From assembly GCA_028277285.1 (NCBI GenBank), contig JANQGO010000426.1, positions 1 through 38,435 on the forward strand: 38,435 nucleotides of DNA. Reading direction: 5' to 3'. Both the position numbers and the translations under genes were made by a program. The notes below the pieces were generated by a model. It ran no database searches and was not told where the DNA came from. It was given only the letters and a program-made list of their open reading frames with translations. Positions 31,493 to 38,435 of the stretch are shown here, one piece after another. This DNA is from Alphaproteobacteria bacterium. Lineage in GTDB: Bacteria > Pseudomonadota > Alphaproteobacteria > SP197. Numbering within the stretch: the first letter of the stretch is position 1; every line of letters begins with the position of its first letter.

Positions 31493-33480
31493 GCGATACC
31501 CAGCTGCTTCTTGCGGTTGGCCGACCACTCGGTGATCAGGCGGTCGACCGCCAGACCCATGAAGGCGACGCACAGGCCCAGCACGATGCCCTTGCCGGCA
31601 TCGGCGAAGGTCAACGCGCGGAAGATCTCCTGGCCCAGGTCCCTGGTGCCGATGAAGGCCGCGATAATGACCATAAAGAGCGAGAACATGATCGTCTGGT
31701 TGATGCCCAGCATGATCTCCGGGATCGCCAGCGGCATGCGCACCTTCCACAGGATCTGAAACGGCGTGCAGCCTGAGACGATGGCCGCCTCAATGGTTTC
31801 CGACGGCACGTTCCTGAGGCCGAAGGTCGTGTAGCGCACGATCGGAATGCTGGCATAGATGACGATGGCCGCGATCGCCGCGACGTCGCCGACCTTGAAC
31901 AGCATGATCACCGGGATCAGGTAGATGAAGGACGGGAAGGTCTGGAAGGTGTCGCAGACCAACTGAATGAACCGTGAGCGCCACAGCGTTCCCGATGCCC
32001 ATATGCCGACCGGCAGGCCGAAGACGATGCAAACAATCAGCGCGAAGGTCACCATGTAGGCGGTAATCGACGCGCGCTCCCAATAGCCGGAAAACGCGAT
32101 GAAGAGGACGAAGAGCGCGACCGGCACCACCAGCTTCCAGCCACCCAGCCAATAGCCGAGCCCGACGACCAACGCTACCGCGGCGACCCAGGGCACCCAT
32201 TGAAAGGCGGTGCGCATGGGGATCAGAACGTGCTCGAGGAGTGAGTCGCGGAAGATCGACAGCGCGTCATAGAAATGCAGTGTGATGTAATCGACCAGGC
32301 CGTCCCACACCGGCGCTGTCGTGATGTAGAGAGCGCTTGGAAACTCCTGCGCTGCGGGCGTTATGGCCGCCGCGATGCATGACAAGACGACGATGACGCC
32401 GGCGGTTGTCAGAAACGGATGGCGCCGCCACCACGGACCTGGCGGCAGATGCTCGGGCTGGCGTTCGGAGAGAGCGAGGCTGAGCCGGTCCAGCATGACG
32501 GCGATGAAGACGATGGCGACGCCGATCTCCAGCGCCTGGCCGATCCTGAGGCCCTGCAGGCGGAACAACAGGTCCTGACCCAGGCCTTTGGTGCCGACAA
32601 AGGACGCGATGACGACCATGGCCAAGCATTGCATGATCACCTGGTTGACACCGATCATCAGGCTTTCGCGCGCCGCCGGGATCTCGACCTTGTAGAGCAT
32701 CTGGGCGCGCGTGCAGCCGGCCATGACGCCGGCTTCGCGGATCTCCGGGCGCACGCCGCGCAGGCCGATCAGGGTGAGCCGCGCCATCGGCGGCATGGCG
32801 AAGAGGATCGTCGCGATGGCGCCGGCCTTGTGCGAGACGCCGACAAAGATCGCGACGGGAATCAGGTACGAGAAGTGCGGCATCGACTGCATGACGTTCA
32901 GGATCGGCCACAGGATGCGCTCAAACGGGTTCCACTTGACGGCGATGATGCCGAGGACAAGCCCGATGACGCCGGCGATGGGGGCGGCGACGAGGACCAC
33001 CGACAGCGTGATCATCGAGTCTTCCCACTTGCCGAACAGCGCGACATAGAAGATGCAGCCGCCGGCCAGAAGCGCCAGGCGCCAGCCTTTCAGCCACCAG
33101 CCGAACACGGCGGCCAGACCGACGACGGCGGGCCAGGGCAGGGACGGGATACCCGTTCCCTTGAAGCCGGAGACAAGGATGCTGTCCATCAGGTCAAGCG
33201 GCCATTCGACCGCCGAGGCGATGGCACGAGTCACATCGCGGAAGGTGAAGAGGCCGAAGATTTCGTGTTTCTTCAGGACGTCGACGACGGCGTTGATCCA
33301 CTCGACGAAGGGAATGCGCCAGGCCTCGGGCGTCAGGATCGCCCATTCCGGCAGCACCGGCCGCGCGGCAAGCAGCGCCACGAAGGGCAGGAGAAACAGC
33401 AGCCACGCGCCCGAACCGAGGCCGCCTATGCCGCTCTGCGTGCGGCCGGCCGGATCCGCCGAGGCGCCGGTCGCGCTCAT
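31489..33480 (-). CDS. proW: Double-length ProW/TmoW-type ABC permease
   Basis: A 663-residue inner-membrane protein made of two fused binding-protein-dependent permease domains (Pfam BPD_transp_1), each with about five to six helices. The first is roughly residues 90-330 and the second 400-655. Each has an EAA-type loop, GVRPEIREAGVMAGCTRAQM and NVPSETIEAAIVSGCTPFQI, which contacts the ATPase. E. coli ProW has only one such domain; double permeases are typical of alphaproteobacterial betaine, choline or TMAO importers. It is the last gene of the operon, and its ATG overlaps the ATPase stop by four bases. Its stop overlaps that of chrR. Confidence 0.92.
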   Translation of the reverse strand: MSATGASADPAGRTQSGIGGLGSGAWLLFLLPFVALLAARPVLPEWAILTPEAWRIPFVEWINAVVDVLKKHEIFGLFTFRDVTRAIASAVEWPLDLMDSILVSGFKGTGIPSLPWPAVVGLAAVFGWWLKGWRLALLAGGCIFYVALFGKWEDSMITLSVVLVAAPIAGVIGLVLGIIAVKWNPFERILWPILNVMQSMPHFSYLIPVAIFVGVSHKAGAIATILFAMPPMARLTLIGLRGVRPEIREAGVMAGCTRAQMLYKVEIPAARESLMIGVNQVIMQCLAMVVIASFVGTKGLGQDLLFRLQGLRIGQALEIGVAIVFIAVMLDRLSLALSERQPEHLPPGPWWRRHPFLTTAGVIVVLSCIAAAITPAAQEFPSALYITTAPVWDGLVDYITLHFYDALSIFRDSLLEHVLIPMRTAFQWVPWVAAVALVVGLGYWLGGWKLVVPVALFVLFIAFSGYWERASITAYMVTFALIVCIVFGLPVGIWASGTLWRSRFIQLVCDTFQTFPSFIYLIPVIMLFKVGDVAAIAAIVIYASIPIVRYTTFGLRNVPSETIEAAIVSGCTPFQILWKVRMPLAIPEIMLGINQTIMFSLFMVIIAAFIGTRDLGQEIFRALTFADAGKGIVLGLCVAFMGLAVDRLITEWSANRKKQLGIA

Positions 33481-34502
33481 GGCTCCTTGGCTGGGAACAG
33501 GGCGTCCATGACGCGGTTGCGGGTCAGTTGACCGACGAGCGCGCCGTTGGGATCGACCACGCTGATCGGACCGTCGGCGTCCAGGACGTTGCGCGCGACG
33601 TCACTCAGTTTATCGTCGATGCCGACGCGGATGTCGCCCAATGACGTGCCGTTCGGCTCGCTCATCACCTGACGCACGGTCAGGAACTGTTCCTTGGCGA
33701 TATTGTTGGTGAACTCGCGCACGTAATCGGTCGCCGGGTTCGTCACGAGTTCTTCCGCCGTGCCGATCTGAACGATCTCGCCTTCGTACATGATCGCAAT
33801 GCGGTCGGCGAGACGCAGCGCTTCGTCGAAGTCGTGGGTGACGAAGACGATGGTCTTCTGCAGCACGTTCTGCAGGCGCAGGAACTCGTCCTGCATCTCG
33901 CGCCGGATCAGGGGATCGAGCGCGGAGAACGGCTCGTCCAGAAACCACAGGTCGGGGCCGACGGCGAGCGAGCGGGCAATGCCGACACGCTGCTGCTGGC
34001 CGCCGGAGAGTTCGCGCGGATAGTAACCTTCGCGTCCGTCAAGGCCGACCAGCTCGATCATCTCAAGCGCGCGTTTTTCCCGTTCGACGCGGGCGATACC
34101 TTGTACCTCGAGCGGGAAGGCGACGTTTTGCAGGACCGTGCGATGGGGCAGCAGCGCGAAGTGCTGGAACACCATGCCCATCTTGTGGCGCCGAAGCTCG
34201 ATCATCTGCTTGGCGTCGGCGCTCAGCAGGTCGTCGCCTTCGAAGACAATCTCGCCGGCGGTCGGCTCGATCAGCCGCGCCAGGCAGCGCAGCAGGGTCG
34301 ATTTGCCGGAGCCGCTGAGCCCCATGACGATCAGGATCTCGCCGGGCGCGACCTCCAGCGAGGCGTCACGCACGGCGGCGATGTAGCCGGCCTTGACCAG
34401 CGCTTCGCGGCTCGGCGCGCCGTTGTGTTCTCTCAAGAATCGTTCGGGCGCGGAGCCAAACAGCTTCCAGACGCCTCGACAGGATAAGATGGGTTCCGCC
34501 AC
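33477..34502 (-). CDS. proV: ProV/TmoV-type ABC transporter ATPase
   Basis: A 341-residue ATPase. The N-terminal segment EPILSCRGVWKLFG and an insertion before Walker A are typical of the ProV/OpuAA group. Walker A is G61-LSGSGKST, the signature is LSGGQQQRV, Walker B is LWFLDEPFSALDP and the switch is FVTHDFDEAL. The C-terminal roughly 60 residues (VRVGIDDKLSDVARNVLDAD to QLTRNR) form one CBS-like unit; E. coli ProV has two, which sense ionic strength, so osmotic gating may differ. It energises quaternary-amine uptake. It is separated from the binding-protein gene by a 128-base gap with a hairpin. Confidence 0.93.
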   Translation of the reverse strand: MAEPILSCRGVWKLFGSAPERFLREHNGAPSREALVKAGYIAAVRDASLEVAPGEILIVMGLSGSGKSTLLRCLARLIEPTAGEIVFEGDDLLSADAKQMIELRRHKMGMVFQHFALLPHRTVLQNVAFPLEVQGIARVEREKRALEMIELVGLDGREGYYPRELSGGQQQRVGIARSLAVGPDLWFLDEPFSALDPLIRREMQDEFLRLQNVLQKTIVFVTHDFDEALRLADRIAIMYEGEIVQIGTAEELVTNPATDYVREFTNNIAKEQFLTVRQVMSEPNGTSLGDIRVGIDDKLSDVARNVLDADGPISVVDPNGALVGQLTRNRVMDALFPAKEP

Positions 34503-34581
34503 GTGACCGCCCCCGACACGACATGGAGCTAGGGCGCGATGGTTCTTTTTGACCGGCTAGACGCGCTTCCCAGCCGGTTGA

Positions 34582-34613
34582 GGGTACCGCGACGACCCCC
34601 CATCGCGGTACCC
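34582..34613 (-). terminator. Strong hairpin between binding-protein and ATPase genes
   Basis: GGGTACCGCG (34582-34591) and CGCGGTACCC (34604-34613) are perfect 10-base arms with a 12-base loop, directly after the binding-protein stop in the minus direction. No T-run follows, so it is more likely a partial terminator or a 3'-end stabiliser that raises binding-protein expression over the ATPase and permease, as seen in other ABC operons. Confidence 0.45.
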
Positions 34614-34630
34614 CCTACGCCGGATTGAGC

Positions 34631-35590
34631 TCAGCTCCCGGCGGATGCCGACCAAGCCTTCCACTTGTCTTCGTTGTCGGCCAGCCACTTGTCGGCGGCT
34701 TCGGACGGTTCCATGCCGTCAACGTCGACCAGCTTCGACATCACGGCGATGTCGAGGTTGGAGAAGTTGATCTGCTCGATGACCGCATAGGCGCCCGGCC
34801 ACTTCTCCTGCATGCCTTCCCAGACGCCAATCTTCAGGTAACCGCCCTTGGGATTGCCACAGTCATAGGTCGAATCCGGGTTCATGCCCCAGGACGGGTC
34901 GTCCAGGCAGCCTTCACCGTATTCGGGGAACTCGACGAACTTGCCGTCATAGACCGCCTCGATGAAGTTGGGCGTCCAGTTGAACAGCACGATCGGCTCG
35001 CCACGCGCCGAGGCCGAGTCGAGCTCGGCCCACAGCGCCGCCGCCGAACCGGCGTTGACCACCTGGAAGTCCATGCCCAGCGCATCGACGCGCTCCTGGT
35101 CATGCTTCAGCCAGTCGACCGGACCGCCCAGAAAACGGCCGTTCGGTGCGGTTTCCGGTGTTGCGAACTGAGCCGCGCACGCATTCAGCGCTTCCCAATC
35201 GGGCAGGCCGGGGCAGATTTCCTCGACATAGGCCGGATACCACCACTCCTCGCGCGTCTTGGCGTCGTGGGTCGCCGCATCGACGACGCAACCTTCGTCG
35301 ACGACCGCCTCGAAGGCGACGCCGAAGGCGCCCTGCCAGACCTCGTGGACGAGGTCGATATCGCCCTCGCACATGGAGGTGTAGACGACCTGGCTGTCGG
35401 CCGGCACGTATTCGACCTCATAGCCGGCGTCGTTCAGGATCTTGCCGACGATCTCGGCGCCGACGATCTGGCTCGACCAGTTGTGGATCGGGATTTTGAT
35501 CGGATCGCTCGAATCGGCCCATGCCGTTGACGACAGGCCGAGCACGGCCCCCAGAGCCGCCACGCCAATGGCTCTCTTAAACTCTCCCAT
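34631..35590 (-). CDS. proX: Quaternary-amine ABC transporter substrate-binding protein (ProX/TmoX-like, OpuAC)
   Basis: A 319-residue periplasmic protein starting at ATG 35590 (AGGAGG six bases upstream) with a signal peptide ending STAWA-D. The OpuAC fold shows KIPIHNWSSQIVGAEIVGKI, DLVHEVWQGAFGVAFE, EEWWYPAYVEE and VLFNWTPNFIE. The several Trp in these blocks could build the aromatic cage that holds trimethylammonium groups. C-terminal MSKLVDVDGMEPSEAADKWL is typical of the family. Glycine betaine, choline or trimethylamine N-oxide are possible ligands; sequence alone does not decide. It is first in the operon X-V-W and divergent from a TorR-like regulator. Confidence 0.9.
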   Translation of the reverse strand: MGEFKRAIGVAALGAVLGLSSTAWADSSDPIKIPIHNWSSQIVGAEIVGKILNDAGYEVEYVPADSQVVYTSMCEGDIDLVHEVWQGAFGVAFEAVVDEGCVVDAATHDAKTREEWWYPAYVEEICPGLPDWEALNACAAQFATPETAPNGRFLGGPVDWLKHDQERVDALGMDFQVVNAGSAAALWAELDSASARGEPIVLFNWTPNFIEAVYDGKFVEFPEYGEGCLDDPSWGMNPDSTYDCGNPKGGYLKIGVWEGMQEKWPGAYAVIEQINFSNLDIAVMSKLVDVDGMEPSEAADKWLADNEDKWKAWSASAGS

Positions 35591-35652
35591 TCTTTGCCTC
35601 CTCAGTCTTACGCCCCGCTGAATGCTTTTAGGCCCTTGCCCTGGGGCGCGTT

Positions 35653-35688
35653 GTTCAGCGCAGCGAGGATAGGACGGCGCTGTTGAAC
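35653..35688. promoter_or_regulatory. Inverted GTTCA pair in the regulator/transporter divergent gap
   Basis: GTTCA (35653-35657) and its reverse complement TGAAC (35684-35688) sit within the imperfect inverted repeat GTTCAGCGC...GCGCTGTTGAAC. The E. coli TorR box contains GTTCA (from memory). The site lies 62 bases from the binding-protein ATG and about 75 from the regulator GTG. It is a weak candidate for regulator binding. Confidence 0.25.
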
Positions 35689-35763
35689 GACGAGCGCGCC
35701 AGTTGTGTACAGGCCGCATGGTTTTGTGAAAATATATGAAAAACGGGGAGACCTTGGAGCGCG

Positions 35764-36468
35764 GTGAACGCCGAGCGGTTTCATATCCTGGTCGTTGAAG
35801 ACGACGACGTGACGCGGGCCAAGCTGACCAGCTACCTGGAGGTCGCCGGTTATCGCGTCAGCGAGGTCGCCGACGGCAAAGCGATGCAGCGGGTGCTGCT
35901 GTCGGACATGCCGGACCTTCTGCTGCTCGACATCAACCTGCCCGGTGAGGACGGGCTGGAGCTGACACGGCGCATCCGGCGGCGATCGGATATCGGCATC
36001 ATCTTCGTTTCCGGCCGGACCGACGACGTCGACCGCATCGTCGGCCTGGAGATGGGCGCCGACGACTACATCACCAAACCGTTCAACCCGCGCGAGGTGA
36101 TGGCGCGCGTCAAGAATCTGCTGAGGCGAACGCGTCGGTCATCGGGCGACCACCAGGAAGTCCGGCGCTTCTCCGGCTGGCAGTTCGACATGCGCACGCG
36201 CACCGTGACCTCACCGGACGGCCAGAAGACATCGCTGACCCGCGCGGAGTTCGAGCTGTTGTGCGCGTTCACCGATCATCCGGGGACCGTCATGGCGCGC
36301 GAGCGTCTGTTGAACCACGTCACCCATCGCGTCGAGACGCCCAACGACCGCACGGTCGACGTTCTCGTCCGCCGGCTCAGGCGCAAGCTGGAGAACGATC
36401 CCAAGAACCCGGAACTGATCATCACCGCGCATGGCGAAGGCTACATCTTCGCGGGCGACCATTTGTAG
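35764..36468 (+). CDS. OmpR/TorR-family response regulator
   Basis: A 234-residue two-component regulator starting at GTG 35764. The receiver domain has acidic pocket E12-D-D, phospho-acceptor D56 in LLLLDINLPGEDG, and KPF near residue 107 (DDYITKPFNPREV). A winged-helix DNA-binding domain follows (about 135-232: RTRTVTSPDGQKTSLTRAEF, RERLLNHV, NDRTVDVLVRRLRRKLE). GEDGLELTRRIR and SGRTDDVDRIVGLEMGADDY resemble TorR. It converges with the hybrid kinase, five bases apart, which is the probable partner, and diverges from the amine-binding protein gene with a 173-base AT-richer gap. Confidence 0.92.
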   Translation: MNAERFHILVVEDDDVTRAKLTSYLEVAGYRVSEVADGKAMQRVLLSDMPDLLLLDINLPGEDGLELTRRIRRRSDIGIIFVSGRTDDVDRIVGLEMGADDYITKPFNPREVMARVKNLLRRTRRSSGDHQEVRRFSGWQFDMRTRTVTSPDGQKTSLTRAEFELLCAFTDHPGTVMARERLLNHVTHRVETPNDRTVDVLVRRLRRKLENDPKNPELIITAHGEGYIFAGDHL

Positions 36469-36473
36469 CGCCG

Positions 36474-38435
36474 TCAGCCGGTCGCCCGCTCGTTGCGCCA
36501 GGCGTGTTGCATGTCGGAGACGGCGGCAACCGAGAGATCGAACACGGCGGCGATATCGGCAAGGTCGTCGGCTGCCGGCTTGAAACCGACATCGCGCCGA
36601 AGTGCCAACTCAAGGGATTCGCAGGCCCGGCCCAGCCGGTAGAGGCCCAGGCTCGTTGCGCCGTTCTTCAGGCTATGCACCATGCGGATCAGTGTCTCCC
36701 TGTCGTCGTCATGGGCGGCCTGTTGAATCTGCTCCAATTGTTTGGGCGCGGTTGCGGCGAAGGTTGCGATCAGGTGATCCAGACGCACATCGCCCAATGC
36801 CTGACGGTCCTGCTGCAGCACGCGTTCGTCGAGCAAGGGCGGCTCGCCATCGTCTGGTTCGTCGGCATCGGCGACGACGACGAGGCCGTGACGACCTTCC
36901 AGGATCACCTTGGCGAGCGTCTCGGCCAACAGTTCCGGCGATAGCGGTTTGCCGACAAAGGCGTCCATGCCGGCGTCGAGATGCTGGCTGATCTCGCTCC
37001 TGAAGACATGGGCGGACATGGCAATGACCGGCACGGCACTGCGGGTGTGGTCATCCATCTGACGGATCTGACGAGTCGCTTCAATGCCGTCGATGCCGGG
37101 CAGGCTGATATCCATCAACACCGCGTCAAAGTCGTTCTCGGCGACCAGCTCGACCGCCTCTTCGCCGGTCAACGCCATGACGGGGTCATGGCCCATGTGC
37201 TGCAGGAACGTCTCGACTACCGCGCCGTTGATCGCGTTGTCCTCGACCACGAGAATGCGGCGTGAGCCCAGGCGTTTGTCCACGCCGGGCAATTCGTCGC
37301 CGTGGCGCAGGATGTTATCGGCGCTGCCTTCATCGAAGGTCAGTTCGAACCAGAACCGGCTGCCTTTGCCCGTTTCGCTCTCAACGCCGATTCGTCCGCC
37401 CATGATTTCGACCAGACGCTTGGAGATGGCGAGGCCAAGCCCTGTGCCTTCCTGGGTGCGTCCGGCGGCGGGGCTCGCCTGGAAGAACGCGTCGAACAGA
37501 TGCTGCCGGTCATCGTCGGCGATGCCGATGCCGGTGTCGGTGACGTCGAAGCGCAGGGTATGCCGGCCGTCGGCCGCGACTTCGCTCACCGTCAGGTCGA
37601 CCGCGCCGTGGTCGGTGAACTTGATGCCGTTGCCGATCAGATTGAGCAGCACCTGGCTGAGTTTGCCGGAGTCGCCGACAATCGCGGCCGGCACGTCGTC
37701 GGCCACGGATGTCGAGAGGTTCAGGCCTTTTTCGCGCGCACGGAACCGCATGAGCGCGCTGATGTCGTCGATCAGCGAGCGCAGGTCGAAGGTGACTTCG
37801 TCGATATCCATGCGCCCGCTCTCGATCTTCGAATAGTCGAGGATGTCGTTGAGGATGCCGAGCAGCGTGTGGCTCGCCGAGCGGATGATGGACAAACGCT
37901 CGCGCTGGCTGTCGCTCATGGGGCTGTGCTCGAGGATGCGCAGCATACCGAGGATGCCGTTCATCGGCGTGCGGATCTCGTGGCTCATGGCGGCCAGGAA
38001 TTCCGACTTCGCCTGGTTGGCGCGCTCGGCGCGGGCGCGCGCGGCATCGTGGCTTTCCGCTTCCAGCTTCAGGCGGTCGTTGGCTTCGATGAGCTGCGCG
38101 GTGCGTTCGCGGACCAGTTCTTCCAACTCGCTCTTGTGCCGGCGCAGCTCGATCTCCGTGCGCACGCGTTCTTCTTCCAGACTGCGCTTGACGATCGCCT
38201 GGTCCTTGAAGACCTGGACGGTTTCGGCCATGCGCGTCAGTTCGTCGCGTCCGGAAACCGGCACCGGAACCGCCAGGTTGCCCTCGGCCAGTTTGTTCAT
38301 GACGTCGGCCAGCCCGGTCAGCCGCCGGACCAGGTTGCGGTTGACGTAGAGCCAGACGATCAGCGCGGCGATCGCCAGGAAGATGGCGGTCTGCACCACC
38401 AGGGTGCCTCCGCCGACACCGAACGCGCGATCGAC
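36474..38435 (-). CDS. TorS-like hybrid sensor histidine kinase, N-terminus beyond the window
   Basis: The frame is open to the right edge, so only the C-terminal 653 residues are present and the sensor region is missing. Using numbering from the codon at 38399: a transmembrane helix (5-19), HAMP (20-70), a coiled coil (70-130), HisKA with H140 in [11 protein letters not shown], HATPase (about 235-360, with TDTGIGI and [14 protein letters not shown]), a receiver domain with D430 in LMDISLPG, and an HPt domain with H575 in [13 protein letters not shown]. This HK-REC-HPt order is the phosphorelay of TorS/ArcB types. A TorS-like [11 protein letters not shown] HPt and the TorR-like neighbour suggest a cognate pair; the ligand is unknown. 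Confidence 0.92.
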   Translation of the reverse strand, partial: VDRAFGVGGGTLVVQTAIFLAIAALIVWLYVNRNLVRRLTGLADVMNKLAEGNLAVPVPVSGRDELTRMAETVQVFKDQAIVKRSLEEERVRTEIELRRHKSELEELVRERTAQLIEANDRLKLEAESHDAARARAERANQAKSEFLAAMSHEIRTPMNGILGMLRILEHSPMSDSQRERLSIIRSASHTLLGILNDILDYSKIESGRMDIDEVTFDLRSLIDDISALMRFRAREKGLNLSTSVADDVPAAIVGDSGKLSQVLLNLIGNGIKFTDHGAVDLTVSEVAADGRHTLRFDVTDTGIGIADDDRQHLFDAFFQASPAAGRTQEGTGLGLAISKRLVEIMGGRIGVESETGKGSRFWFELTFDEGSADNILRHGDELPGVDKRLGSRRILVVEDNAINGAVVETFLQHMGHDPVMALTGEEAVELVAENDFDAVLMDISLPGIDGIEATRQIRQMDDHTRSAVPVIAMSAHVFRSEISQHLDAGMDAFVGKPLSPELLAETLAKVILEGRHGLVVVADADEPDDGEPPLLDERVLQQDRQALGDVRLDHLIATFAATAPKQLEQIQQAAHDDDRETLIRMVHSLKNGATSLGLYRLGRACESLELALRRDVGFKPAADDLADIAAVFDLSVAAVSDMQHAWRNERATG

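Noticed and set aside
34552-34587. ACCGGCT...AGCCGGT hairpin next to a T-run as a terminator
   Set aside because: The run of T at 34546-34550 is on the wrong side of the hairpin for the minus-strand operon, and no plus-strand transcript is expected there.
1-38435. tRNA, rRNA, CRISPR arrays, insertion sequences, defence systems
   Set aside because: Read through both strands for cloverleaf ends, regular repeats and transposase motifs and found none. tRNAscan and repeat finders would confirm.

Overview
The window is high-GC DNA from an alphaproteobacterium, most likely a marine or soil Rhodospirillales-type lineage (inference). The signs are the order Suv3-like helicase, S4 protein, TerB, 7Fe ferredoxin, CarD; a RpoE-ChrR pair with the zinc ligands known from Rhodobacter; an alphaproteobacterial sigma-32-type promoter before htpG; and intergenic palindromes of the type scattered through such genomes. 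About 37 protein genes fill nearly all of it. I see no rRNA, tRNA, CRISPR array, prophage or insertion sequence.

Layout. 1-126: nested palindromic repeat. 124-4798 (minus): secreted serine hydrolase, small histone H1-like protein, Hsp90 (htpG) and a PqiA-like membrane protein. 4915-10967 (plus): membrane protein, degradasome-type RNA helicase overlapping an S4 RNA-binding protein, TerB-like protein, ferredoxin, CarD, and a metallophosphatase-like protein that has lost most metal ligands. 11004-13141 (plus): EamA transporter plus N-carbamoyl-amino-acid hydrolase. 13286-15543 (minus): M48 lipoprotein protease overlapping a SNase-like protein with an altered active site. 15669-17402: PagL-like outer-membrane enzyme, an NrtS gene with no standard start codon, a hotdog thioesterase, and a helix-turn-helix regulator with a perfect palindrome at its 5' end.

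17690-22142 holds C-N hydrolases: an amidase whose nucleophile position is Gly, an AtzB/SsnA-like amidohydrolase, and a ureohydrolase with a histidine-rich loop followed by a small His-containing membrane protein. With the carbamoylase at 11891 these suggest scavenging of nitrogen from small amides, ureides or guanidines.

22722-31492 looks like one photo-oxidative stress and membrane-lipid module. An ECF sigma factor and its zinc/cupin anti-sigma factor ChrR (plus) lie divergent from a five-gene operon (FAD oxidoreductase, DUF1365, Cfa-like methyltransferase, MFS transporter, DUF3833 lipoprotein). A three-gene plus-strand operon (DUF6134, SDR, SnoaL-like) converges on that operon. Both sides of the sigma-factor intergenic region carry TGATCC-N18-TAnnnA elements like the known RpoE promoter.

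31489-35590 (minus) is a quaternary-amine ABC transporter (binding protein, ATPase, double-length permease). Next to it are a TorR-like response regulator and a convergent TorS-like hybrid histidine kinase that runs off the right edge.
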